DNA of 64,000 bases from Luteibacter sp. SG786 (lineage in GTDB: Bacteria > Pseudomonadota > Gammaproteobacteria > Xanthomonadales > Rhodanobacteraceae). Positions 50,796 to 59,462 of this stretch are shown in pieces. The notes under the pieces are model-generated. The model did no database searches and was not told the origin of the DNA. It saw only the letters and a program-made list of their open reading frames with translations. Position numbers and translations under genes: made by a program. The DNA is taken from NCBI RefSeq assembly GCF_011759605.1, contig NZ_JAAOYX010000001.1:1054001-1118000 (forward strand), in the 5' to 3' direction. Within the stretch, counting starts at the first letter, position 1; each line of letters starts with the position of its first letter.

Positions 50796-51209
50796 ATGCG
50801 ATACGACCGTGGCTCTTCCCTCATCGAATCACTCGCCGCGCTCGCGGTGTTCGCCATCGGCTCGGCTTGCCACGCCGTGTGGATCGGGCAGTCCGTGGCC
50901 ACGCATGCGCGCGCATCGCGGCTGGTCGCCGCCACCACGATCGCCTTGAGTGTGGAGGCGCGAATGCGTGCGAACCGGGAAGGCGTGCTCGCCGGGTACT
51001 ACGAAGGCGACGCGCGCGACCTGTCCTGCGCCGTCGGCTGTGACCGGCGCGAGATCGCTGCCGCCGACCTCTGGCTGTTCCACAAGGCCATCGACCGACA
51101 TCTCGGCGCAGGTGCGTCCTCACGCGTAGCCTGCGGGCCCGCGAGCGAGTGCTCGATCTCCATCGCATGGTTGGGTCGTCCCGTTCTCGACTGGTCGTTC
51201 CGGCCGTGA
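50796..51209 (+). CDS. pilV: PilV-like minor type IV prepilin
   Basis: The 137-residue protein has the prepilin site YDRG|SSLIESLAALAVFAIG with Glu at +5, the start of a minor pilin (PilV type). The mature part has cysteine pairs (SCAVGC, CGPASEC). ATG at 50796 has GAGG upstream; a longer start at 50760 has no ribosome site. It is first of three prepilin-like genes. Normally pilV sits in a fimT-pilV-pilW-pilX-pilY1-pilE cluster; here only fragments exist. Confidence 0.72.
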   Translation: MRYDRGSSLIESLAALAVFAIGSACHAVWIGQSVATHARASRLVAATTIALSVEARMRANREGVLAGYYEGDARDLSCAVGCDRREIAAADLWLFHKAIDRHLGAGASSRVACGPASECSISIAWLGRPVLDWSFRP

Positions 51210-51742
51210 ACGCGAGGGGCTTCACCCTGACCGAATTACTGATCGGAACTGCCGTCGCAGGCATCGTGGGCGCGATCGCCCTGGCGGTACTTTGGCGAGC
51301 TGGGCTCGTGGCGGCGCGTGCGCATGCCGACGTACGCATCGACGCCGACGCCTGGCTGGCGCTGGCCGCCATCTCGCGCGATCTGCGTGCGGCTTCGCAG
51401 TGGCGCGGCTGTCTCGACTCCGACGCCTGCGCGATCGGTGCACCACGTCGCGTCGGTTCCTCGATCGTCGCGGGCAATGTGCAATGGTTTGCCGACGACG
51501 GCCTGTGGCGCTGCGAGCGGAAAGAGAAGCGCCTCAGGAACCCTTGGGTTTGCGACCGGTTCCTCGATAGCGTTGCTTCCGTGCAATTCGTGGCGGACCT
51601 GCGCAGACGCAACGGCTGGGCGATTCGACGCGACTACGGGGAAGGCGACGGCGACAGAGCCAAAGCGATCGAGGTCATTGTATGGACTCGTAAGAGCAGG
51701 CCTTACTCCCGCACAACCGGCCTTCATGAACGTGCGCACTGA
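51206..51742 (+). CDS. pilW: PilW-like minor prepilin
   Basis: The 178-residue protein begins with NARG|FTLTELLIGTAVAGIVGAIALAVLW, a canonical prepilin cleavage site. Its GTG overlaps the pilV stop. It is shorter than usual PilW (about 250-400 residues), so the C-terminal part is probably missing. The 3' end overlaps the PilX-like start. Confidence 0.7.
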   Translation: MNARGFTLTELLIGTAVAGIVGAIALAVLWRAGLVAARAHADVRIDADAWLALAAISRDLRAASQWRGCLDSDACAIGAPRRVGSSIVAGNVQWFADDGLWRCERKEKRLRNPWVCDRFLDSVASVQFVADLRRRNGWAIRRDYGEGDGDRAKAIEVIVWTRKSRPYSRTTGLHERAH

Positions 51743-51968
51743 GCGTGGCGCCATCCTCATCGTGGTGCTCGCGATCCTGACCATGATGACAGTCGTGGGC
51801 GCGGCGTTGTCGCACTCCGCCTCGGCACGCATGCTGGCGGCGCGTGAATTTCTGCGCGTCGAAACCGCGGCCCGCAAGCAGCGCGACGTGTGGGTGGCGA
51901 CGCAGGCAGCCGCCATGCGACCATCGGAGGCGGCGCGACACGCGCGTCGTCGAATAGAAGGGGAGGCC
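51726..51968 (+). pseudogene. pilX: Truncated PilX-like minor pilin, no stop before the next gene
   Basis: ATG at 51726 starts MNVRTERGAILIVVLAILTMM..., the hydrophobic N-terminal of PilX-type assembly proteins, continuing SASARMLAAREFLRVETAARKQR. After about 81 codons the frame runs without a stop into the Tat signal of the asparaginase at 51969. The C-terminal globular part of PilX is gone. This looks like the left edge of a deletion or rearrangement that removed pilY1 and pilE. Confidence 0.65.
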
Positions 51969-52994
51969 ATGGATCGCAGACGATTCCTACAGGGCGCGAC
52001 GATCGCCTCGGGTGTGGCGATGACCGCGACCGGTCTTGCGAAGAGTCCCGCCAAGGCGCCTTCCGGCGCATCGGGTGCCGTCCCCCGCGTGTGCTCCACC
52101 TGGGATTTCGGCGTGGCCGCCAACCAGGCGGCGTGGAAGGTGCTTTCGGGTGGCGGCCGTGCGTTGGATGCCGTGGAACAGGGCGTGCGCGTGCCGGAAG
52201 CGGACCTGAAGAACCACAGCGTGGGCCGCGCGGGTTACCCGGATCGCGACGGCAAGGTGACGCTGGACGCCAGCATCATGGACGAGAACGGAAATTGTGG
52301 CGCCGTGGCCGCGATCGAGCATATCGCCCACCCCATTTCCGTGGCGCGGCGGGTCATGGAGCGCACGCCACACGTACTGCTCGTTGGCGACGGTGCGCTC
52401 CAGTTCGCGATGGAACAGGGTTTCCCCCGCGAGGAACTACTCACCCCGGAGTCGGAACAGGCGTGGCACGAATGGCTGAAGACGGCGAAGTACAAGCCGG
52501 TGGCCAACAGCGAAGTGAAGAGCTACAACGCAGGCCCGGGCGGTACGCCGGGCGATGCCAGCAACCACGACACCATCGGCATGCTTGCCATCGATGCGAA
52601 GGGCAATCTCTCCGGCGCCTGCACCACCAGCGGCATGGCGTGGAAGCTGCACGGTCGCGTGGGCGACAGCCCCATCATCGGCGCGGGACTCTACGTGGAC
52701 AACGACGTCGGCGGTGCCACGTCGACGGGCGTCGGCGAGGAAGTCATTCGCAACGTCGGCAGTTTCCTGGTGGTAGAGCTGATGCGCCAGGGGCGCTCGC
52801 CCGAGGCGGCCTGCCGCGAGGCCGTCGAACGTATCCTGAGGCGCAAGCCGAACGCGAAGTATCTCCAGGTGGGCTTCCTCGCGATGGACAAGAAGGGCAA
52901 CGTCGGCGCCTGGGCAATCCAGAAAGGCTTCTCGTACGCGGTTTGCGATGCGCAGAAGCAGGACGCGCTGATCCCCGGCAAGAGCACCTACTGA
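51969..52994 (+). CDS. Tat-exported N4-(beta-N-acetylglucosaminyl)-L-asparaginase
   Basis: The 341-residue Ntn-hydrolase cleaves the link between asparagine and GlcNAc. The Tat signal MDRRRFLQGATIASGVAMTATGLA is clear. The precursor self-cleaves before Thr202 in GDASNHDTIGM, giving alpha and beta subunits; GRVGDSPIIGAGLYVDNDVGGATSTG follows. AAGGGGAGG sits just before the ATG. cutC starts two bases after the stop, so the pair is probably co-transcribed. Substrate use in this organism is unknown. Confidence 0.9.
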   Translation: MDRRRFLQGATIASGVAMTATGLAKSPAKAPSGASGAVPRVCSTWDFGVAANQAAWKVLSGGGRALDAVEQGVRVPEADLKNHSVGRAGYPDRDGKVTLDASIMDENGNCGAVAAIEHIAHPISVARRVMERTPHVLLVGDGALQFAMEQGFPREELLTPESEQAWHEWLKTAKYKPVANSEVKSYNAGPGGTPGDASNHDTIGMLAIDAKGNLSGACTTSGMAWKLHGRVGDSPIIGAGLYVDNDVGGATSTGVGEEVIRNVGSFLVVELMRQGRSPEAACREAVERILRRKPNAKYLQVGFLAMDKKGNVGAWAIQKGFSYAVCDAQKQDALIPGKSTY

Positions 52995-52996
52995 TC

Positions 52997-53716
52997 GTGG
53001 CGCTGCTCGAAATCGCGGCCAATTCGGTGGCCTCCGCCTTCGCGGCACAGGAAGGCGGTGCGGGCCGCGTCGAACTGTGCGCCTGCCTGGAAGAGGGCGG
53101 GGTCACACCTTCGCACGGCACCATCGCGCTGGCCCGCGAAGGCCTTTCGATTCCGTTGTATGTCTTGATCCGGCCTCGCGCGGGCGATTTCCTCTACGAG
53201 AACGCCGAGATCGAGGCGATGCTTGACGACATCGCCCATTGCCGCGACCTGGGTTGCGAAGGCGTTGTCGTCGGCGCGCTCACCGCGGAAGGCGAGGTGG
53301 ACCGCGAGGCCTGCGGGCTGTTCCTGCGTGCGGCGGAAGGCATGGGCGTCACCTTCCACCGTGCGTTCGATCTCGTGCCGGACCGGCACGAGGCGCTGGA
53401 GACATTGATCGAACTCGGCTTCGAGAGGGTGCTCACTTCCGGCGGCATGCCCAGCGCGGTGGCAGGCGCCTCGACCATCGCGCGACTCGTGTCGCAGGCT
53501 GGCGGTCGCATCGTGGTGATGCCGGGCGCGGGCATCGAGCCCGGCAACGTCGTCGCGTTGCGCGAAGCGACGCGCGCCAGGGAGTTCCATGCCTCCGCGA
53601 AGCGACGCCTACCGTCGGCCATGCGTCGCGTTCCTGGCGATGCCCTCGGTATGGGTGCTGGTGAAACACGCACGGATGTCGAGACTGTACGCGCTCTGGT
53701 CACGGCCTTGGCCTGA
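52997..53716 (+). CDS. cutC: Copper homeostasis protein CutC
   Basis: The 239-residue TIM-barrel protein matches E. coli CutC: LEIAANSVASAFAAQEGGAGRVELC, GGVTPSHGTI, IRPRAGDFLY, VTFHRAFDLVPD and RVLTSGGMPSA. CutC has been linked to copper tolerance, but its exact role is unsettled. GTG at 52997 is two bases after the previous stop. Confidence 0.92.
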   Translation: MALLEIAANSVASAFAAQEGGAGRVELCACLEEGGVTPSHGTIALAREGLSIPLYVLIRPRAGDFLYENAEIEAMLDDIAHCRDLGCEGVVVGALTAEGEVDREACGLFLRAAEGMGVTFHRAFDLVPDRHEALETLIELGFERVLTSGGMPSAVAGASTIARLVSQAGGRIVVMPGAGIEPGNVVALREATRAREFHASAKRRLPSAMRRVPGDALGMGAGETRTDVETVRALVTALA

Positions 53717-53754
53717 GCGGTTGGTGTGACTTCGTCTCGCGGAATGCCTGTTGA

Positions 53755-54790
53755 GTTCGCTTCGTAGGGTGGGCTCGCCTGTTCGGCTTCGCGCTCGGCG
53801 CTCGTACGTGGTCGGGAAGCCAGTACCCGCTCCCCTCGCCGCGAAGACTTACGTCGTTCCTTGCGAAAGGAGAGCCGCTTCGCGGCTCGTGTCTTATGGC
53901 TTCGCCGCGGCGGACCCGGGCGTCCGGGCGGGGGTTTCCGACTCGGCCTCCTGCCTCGGCGGAAACGGCGGGCCATCCTGGCCCGCCCCCTGACGGGCCT
54001 CTTCCACCCGGACGCCCTCGACTCCAGACATCGCGGCGAGGGGAACGGGTACTGGCAGCGGACGGTGCGGGGTGTTGGTGGGAGAGCCGGAGCAGGAGCC
54101 GATGGCTGCTCTCGCATCTTGTCGGCCTAGGCGCTGGGTGCCTGCTTTCGCAGGCACGACGGTAGGTGGGGCGCTGCGAGACCGTCGCATCGCGCTCTTG
54201 TGGGAACCGCTTCGCTTTGGGAGCCGCTTCAGCGGCGATGGGTGCTCGCGACAAGCTTGCCCGCTGCCGCGGGATCGCCGGCATAGCCGGCTCCCACACA
54301 AAGCACCGGGTACTCGTATGTCGTGGGCATCGGTGCCGGGTTTTCTTGCCGCCACATCGTCGTGCCTGCGAAGGCAGGCACCCAGCGACTCAAGCGTGGA
54401 AGGTCGCCACAAACCGACCAAACGACGCCGCGCTACGCACTACACAACACACCACGGCACCGTCCGATGCCGGCAGCCGTCGCCCTCGCCGCGATGTCTG
54501 GAGTCGAGGGCGTGCGGGTGGAAAAGGCCCGCAGGGGGCGGGCCAGGACGGCCCGCCGTTTCCGCCGAGGCAGGGATGCCGAGTCGAAGACCCCCGCCCG
54601 GACGCCTGGGTCCGCCGCGGCGAAGCCATCAGACACCAGCCGCGCAGCGGCTCTCCTTTCGCAAGGAACGACGTAAGTCTTCGCGGCGAGGGCGGCGGCT
54701 GCCGGCTTCCCGACCACGTACGAGCGCCAAGCGCGAGGCCGAACAGGCGAGCCCACCCTAAGAAGCGAACCCCACAAGTACCAAACACGA
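53755..54790. repeat. Palindromic composite element B (non-coding, ~1.04 kb)
   Basis: Inverted copy of element A, about 90 percent alike by eye. Left to right: outer end GTTCGCTTCGTAGGGTGGGC; Q-type domain closed by a 25-bp stem (53820-53844 with 54031-54055); hairpin GTGCCTGCTTTCGCAGGCAC (54138); central REP pair (about 54219-54303); its mate hairpin near 54361; P-type domain closed by a 26-bp stem (54469-54494 with 54681-54706); inverted outer end. It lies between the 3' ends of cutC and pdeM. No convincing gene. Confidence 0.85.
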
Positions 54791-54812
54791 AGAACAAGAG
54801 GCCCTGAAGCCG

Positions 54813-55472
54813 CTAAACCCGGCCACGCTGTCTCAGCGGCACCAGCCCCGCGGGTGTGGCCGCCACGATGCGTCGGCCGGGTTCGAGCATGAACTCGTGC
54901 AATCCGGTCAGCGTGCCGAATGCCGGCAACATCGCCACCTCGCGATCGAAGACGAACGCCGGCAGGCGATGCCGTCGCCAGCCATCGCGCACCGTCACGC
55001 CCGGATGCACATGTCCTGCGAGGGTGTAACCGTCCGCGTGTGGCGACGGATGGTGCGCGAACACGAACGGAGGCGCGAGCACGCGATCGGGGCGCACGTC
55101 GACACCCAGCGCGGCGGCGTCGAAGTGCCTGTCGTGGTTGCCCGCGATAAGGTCCATCGCCACATCCGTGTGCGATTCGCGCCATGCGCGAACCTTTTCC
55201 ACCCAACCGCTGCGTTCCGTGGCCGCGCCGTGCACCAGGTCGCCGAGGACGACCAGCCGTTCCGGTGCGAACTCGGCGATGAGCGCGTCGAGACGGGCCA
55301 GATCGTCTTCGGTGTCGCCGCTGGGCACGGCGATGCCTGCGCGCCGGAACACCGCGCCCTTGCCGAAGTGCACGTCGGATACGAGGAGCGTTCGTCGCGC
55401 CGCCCAGTGAATGGCGCGTTGCGCATGCAAGGTGAGCCGTTCGCCCGCGACCTCGATGTCGTGCGTCATCAT
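54813..55472 (-). CDS. pdeM: Ligase-associated metallophosphoesterase PdeM
   Basis: The 219-residue metallophosphoesterase is the last gene of the ligase-associated operon. Metal motifs: VSDVHFGKG, VLGDLVHGA, AGNHDRH and LAGHVHPGV. Homologues are phosphodiesterases acting with the ligase, helicase and MBL exonuclease in DNA repair. Its ATG overlaps the helicase stop (ATGA). Confidence 0.93.
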   Translation of the reverse strand: MMTHDIEVAGERLTLHAQRAIHWAARRTLLVSDVHFGKGAVFRRAGIAVPSGDTEDDLARLDALIAEFAPERLVVLGDLVHGAATERSGWVEKVRAWRESHTDVAMDLIAGNHDRHFDAAALGVDVRPDRVLAPPFVFAHHPSPHADGYTLAGHVHPGVTVRDGWRRHRLPAFVFDREVAMLPAFGTLTGLHEFMLEPGRRIVAATPAGLVPLRQRGRV

Positions 55473-57910
55473 GCGTCGGCTCCCGCTTCCAGTGTGGCGA
55501 GCATGCGCTCGACGCGGGTCTTCCAGTCGTCGCCCGCGATGCCACCCCGCAGCCGCTCCACCCAGAGCGGGAAGGCGAGAGGACTTAGCCGTTTCGTCTC
55601 GCGCCACAGCAGCCGCGACCGCGACACGCGCAGAAGGCACGCGCGCAGCCGCGAATAGTCCAGTTGCTGGTCGAGTACTTCGCGCTCGGCCTGCCACAGC
55701 AGCGGGTGCGCGGGATCGTGGCGGCGAAGCACGTCGAACAGCAATCCGCTGGATGCCTGCAATTGCCGAAGCGTCTTGCCGTGCGAGGGGTATCCGTTGA
55801 AGACGAGCCCGGCCACGCGGGCGATCTCGCGGAACTGCCGCCGCGCCAGTTCCGACAGGTTGATGCTCGCACGGATATCGGCGCGAAGGCCCCAGGGATG
55901 AAGCAGGCCGCGCATCGTTTCCTCGTCCAGTGGCGGCATGCGCGCGGCCGTCAGCGTCAGGCCATAGTCGTTCACTGCGTAACCGTAGTCGCCGGGCTGG
56001 ATTCGCGCCATGCGATAGGCGAGCACGGCGGCCAGTCCTTCGTGCGCCAGACGCCCTGCGAAGGGGAACACGAAGAGGTAATCGCCTTCGCGGGTACGGG
56101 TGCGCTCGCAGAGCGTCTCGTCGACGCGCGGAATGGACGACTGCCGGCTCTGTACGTCGAGCAGTGCTCCGAGCGCGCGCATCTCCGCGGACGCCGGGAT
56201 GCCGCCCGCCAGCGCCTCGCGCAGTTCGTCCGACAGTTCGCCGGAAAGAGGCAGCCGTCCGCCCATCCAACGAGGCACCCCGCCTCGCCGGTTGGGGGCG
56301 GCACGCACGTAGGCGGTCATGTCGCGTACGCGTACCAGTTCGAGATTTCGGCCGGCGAAGAGGAAGCGATCGCCGGGGCGGAGTCGCGAGAGGAAGCTCT
56401 CCTCGACGGTGCCCAGCCGTGCGCCCTTCATGTAACGCACGTGCAGGCTGCCGTCGGACGTGATCGTACCGATCGACAGGCGGTGCATGCGCGCGATACG
56501 CCCGCTTTCCACGTGGAAGCGTCCGTGGGTTTCCACCAGCTTCTGGTATTCCGGATAACTCGCCAGCGCCGAGCCGCCGGTGCGCAGGTAGGCAAGCACG
56601 GCGTCGAAGCGTTCGCGCGGGAGGTTGGCATAGGCAAGCGACGACGTGATTTCGGCATAGGCGTCGTCGGCGGTGAAGCCACCGCCGAGCGCCATGGTGA
56701 GAAGGTGCTGCGCGAGCACGTCGAGGCATCCGCGCATGGGCCGGCGTGGTTCGAGGTGTCCTGTCTCCAGCGCGTGGCGTGCCGCGGCGATCTCCGCGAG
56801 TTCGAGCAGGTGCGTCGGTACGCAGAGGATGCGGGAAGGAGCACCTGGCCGGTGCCCACTGCGGCCGGCGCGTTGGAGCAGGCGCGCGATGCTCTTGGGG
56901 CTGCCGACCTGGATCACGCGCTCCACGCTGGCGAAGTCGACGCCGAGATCGAGGCTGGAAGTGGCCACCACGCAGCGCAGGGCGCCCACGCGCAAACCCT
57001 CTTCGGCGGCGAAGCGCAGCTTCGGATCGATGGAACCGTGGTGCAGTGCCAGCGTATCCGGCGACTCCGGCCACACCGACGACAAGGCTTCGTGCCACAG
57101 CTCCGCCTGCGAGCGGGTGTTGGCGAACACCAGGCTACTACGCGCCTTCAGCACGGCATCCAGCACGCGCGGCAGCTGCGAAAGGCCGAGGTGGCCGGCC
57201 CAGGGGAAACGTTCGCCGCTTTCAGGCAGCGCGCTTTCGACGATCGTTTTCTTTTTCGAGCGGGCGCCGATCAGCACGCCGTCATGGGCGAGCGCGCGCA
57301 AGGCTTCGTCGAGGTTGCCGAGCGTGGCTGACAACCCCCAGGTGCGCAGGCCAGGCAGCCAGTGGCGAAGGCGTGTCAGTCCAAGCTGCAGCAGCGTGCC
57401 TCGCTTGTTGCCTACAAGCTCATGCCACTCGTCCACGACAATGCCGCGCAGGTTTGCGAAGCGCTCTTTCGCATCCGGATAGCTGAGGAGCAGGGCCAGG
57501 CTCTCCGGCGTGGTGACCAGCAGTTCGCATGCGCCGCGGCGGAGGCGGGCCCGTTCGGCACTGCCGCTGTCGCCCGTGCGGCGCAATACACGCCAGGGAA
57601 GTTCCATGGCTTCCACCGCCGACGCGAGGTGTTGCGCGGTGTCCGTAGCCAGCGAACGCAACGGCGTGATCCATAGGAGTTGCAGGCCCGTCCGTGGCCG
57701 CAGCACGGCGTCGATCAGCGGCCCGCCCGCGGCGGCCAGCGTCTTTCCCGTGCCGGTCGGCGCGTGGATCAGCCCGTTATGGCCTTCGTGCCACGCGCGC
57801 CACGCCGCCCGCTGGAACGGTGCGGCACGGCGTTCCTGCGCGGCGAACCACGCGAGGAGGCGCGCCTCAGCCCGACGCCAGGCGGCGGAGGTCGTCGAGC
57901 TTGTCGGCAT
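55469..57910 (-). CDS. Ligase-associated Lhr-family DEXH helicase
   Basis: The 813-residue helicase has Walker A HAPTGTGKT, Walker B VVDEWHEL, motif III SATLG, and the helicase C-terminal QRAGRSGHRPG; then Lhr-specific winged-helix and core domains. It translocates 3' to 5' on single-stranded DNA in homologues. The ATG at 57910 lies inside the ligase gene (44-base overlap), and the operon order matches known ligase-helicase clusters. Confidence 0.92.
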   Translation of the reverse strand: MPTSSTTSAAWRRAEARLLAWFAAQERRAAPFQRAAWRAWHEGHNGLIHAPTGTGKTLAAAGGPLIDAVLRPRTGLQLLWITPLRSLATDTAQHLASAVEAMELPWRVLRRTGDSGSAERARLRRGACELLVTTPESLALLLSYPDAKERFANLRGIVVDEWHELVGNKRGTLLQLGLTRLRHWLPGLRTWGLSATLGNLDEALRALAHDGVLIGARSKKKTIVESALPESGERFPWAGHLGLSQLPRVLDAVLKARSSLVFANTRSQAELWHEALSSVWPESPDTLALHHGSIDPKLRFAAEEGLRVGALRCVVATSSLDLGVDFASVERVIQVGSPKSIARLLQRAGRSGHRPGAPSRILCVPTHLLELAEIAAARHALETGHLEPRRPMRGCLDVLAQHLLTMALGGGFTADDAYAEITSSLAYANLPRERFDAVLAYLRTGGSALASYPEYQKLVETHGRFHVESGRIARMHRLSIGTITSDGSLHVRYMKGARLGTVEESFLSRLRPGDRFLFAGRNLELVRVRDMTAYVRAAPNRRGGVPRWMGGRLPLSGELSDELREALAGGIPASAEMRALGALLDVQSRQSSIPRVDETLCERTRTREGDYLFVFPFAGRLAHEGLAAVLAYRMARIQPGDYGYAVNDYGLTLTAARMPPLDEETMRGLLHPWGLRADIRASINLSELARRQFREIARVAGLVFNGYPSHGKTLRQLQASSGLLFDVLRRHDPAHPLLWQAEREVLDQQLDYSRLRACLLRVSRSRLLWRETKRLSPLAFPLWVERLRGGIAGDDWKTRVERMLATLEAGADA

Positions 57911-59462
57911 CGCGAATGCCCAGGTCCGTGCGCCAGCGCAGAATGCGCGGGAAGCGCACCGCCACGCCGGCCTTGTGGCGGCCCGAGGCCTGGATGGCCT
58001 CGAAGGCGAGTTCGAAGACGTGCGTGGGTTCGACCGAGCGTACGGGCCCGAAGCGGTCGATGGTGTGCGCGCGGATCCAGCGGTCGAGACGGCCGATCTC
58101 GGCGTCGTCGAGGCCGGAATACGCCTTGGCGACCGGCACGAGCGTGTCGCCTTCCCAAACGCCGAACGTGTAGTCGGTGAAGAGTCCGGAACGGCGCCCA
58201 TGGCCCGGCTGCGCATACAGCAGCACGGCGTCGACCGTGTATGGATCCACCTTCCACTTCCACCAGTCGCCGCGCTTGCGACCGACGCGGTAGGGCGATT
58301 CCAGGCGCTTCAGCATCAGCCCTTCGGTACGCCGCTCGCGCGACTCGCGGCGCACGGCGGTCAATGCTTCCCACGTCGACGCGTCCACAGCGGGCGACAG
58401 CGCAAGCGTGGGGCCATGCCCTTCCACCAGCGCGGCCAGCATGGCGCGCCGCTCGCGAAGTGGACGTTCGCGCAGGTCTTGTCCGTCCAGTTCGAGCAGG
58501 TCGTACGTCATGAGCCGCACCGGCGTGTCGGCAAGCAGCTTCGGCCCGGGCTTGAGTTTGCCGATGCGCTTCTGCAACGCGGCGAAGGGCAGCGGATGCG
58601 CCTCGTCGAGCGTCCACGCGAGGATCTCGCCGTCCAGCACGCAGCCGTCCGGCAGGTTCAGTGCGGCCAGCTCGATCTCCGGAAAGCGGCCGTCCAGCCG
58701 TTCTTCGCCGCGCGACCAGAGCAGCGCGCCGTCGGCACGGCGCATCAATTGCGCGCGTATGCCGTCCCATTTCCATTCGGCCAGCCAATCGCCGACGCTT
58801 CCCAGCACATCGATATCCTGCTCCAGCGGCGAGGCAAGGAAGAACGGGTAGGGCCGTTCGCCGGCGTGCTCGTCCGCGCGTTCCGGTCCCGCGAGCGCGA
58901 GGAAGGCGTCGGCAGTGGGCTTCCATGTGCCGCTGAGGCGGTGCGCGATGAGATCCGTGGGAAGGTCGGCCCACTGGGCCAGAGCCTGCACGACAAGTCG
59001 TTGCGAGACGCCGACACGCAGGGACCCGGTGAGGAGCTTGTTCACCAGGAACACCTGCTCCCGCGGCAAGGGCCTCCACCATTCGCGCAGCAGCTCGATG
59101 CGTTCCGACGGCTCCAGCCGGGCGAGGGAAGGCAGCCTCGCTTCCATCCAGACGTGCAGGGGCACGTCGTCGCCGCCGTCTTCCGTGCCCGGAAGCATGA
59201 GCGCGATCGTCTCCGCCAGGTCGCCGACGTGCTGGTAGCTGTCGTCGATCAGCCAGTCCGCGTAACCCGTTTCTGCCGCGAGGGCCAGGCGAAGCTCCGT
59301 GGACGTGGCGGTGCGCTTGAGCTTGCCGCCCCCCAGCACGTAGACCGCCCACGCTGCATCGACCGCCGGTGCGTCCGCGAAATACGCCGCCATCGCGTCG
59401 CGCTTGGCGGACGTGGACGACGTGCGGTCCAGGGCTTCGAAGAGCGCGGCGAAGCGGCGCAT
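57867..59462 (-). CDS. ATP-dependent DNA ligase (ligase-associated cluster)
   Basis: The 531-residue enzyme seals nicks with ATP. Adenylation Lys231 is in WKWDGIRAQL; motifs CVLDGEILAW, EGLMLKRLESPY and WWKWKVDPY follow, then the OB fold. A helical DNA-binding domain is at 1-200. It is distinct from the NAD+-dependent replicative LigA. One-base overlap with the exonuclease stop (TGATG). Confidence 0.95.
   Translation of the reverse strand: MRRFAALFEALDRTSSTSAKRDAMAAYFADAPAVDAAWAVYVLGGGKLKRTATSTELRLALAAETGYADWLIDDSYQHVGDLAETIALMLPGTEDGGDDVPLHVWMEARLPSLARLEPSERIELLREWWRPLPREQVFLVNKLLTGSLRVGVSQRLVVQALAQWADLPTDLIAHRLSGTWKPTADAFLALAGPERADEHAGERPYPFFLASPLEQDIDVLGSVGDWLAEWKWDGIRAQLMRRADGALLWSRGEERLDGRFPEIELAALNLPDGCVLDGEILAWTLDEAHPLPFAALQKRIGKLKPGPKLLADTPVRLMTYDLLELDGQDLRERPLRERRAMLAALVEGHGPTLALSPAVDASTWEALTAVRRESRERRTEGLMLKRLESPYRVGRKRGDWWKWKVDPYTVDAVLLYAQPGHGRRSGLFTDYTFGVWEGDTLVPVAKAYSGLDDAEIGRLDRWIRAHTIDRFGPVRSVEPTHVFELAFEAIQASGRHKAGVAVRFPRILRWRTDLGIRDADKLDDLRRLASG

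Noticed and set aside
54166-54807. A 213-codon open frame in element B
   Set aside because: It runs across REP and palindromic sequence, and an equivalent product is not maintained in A; conservation is better explained by structure.
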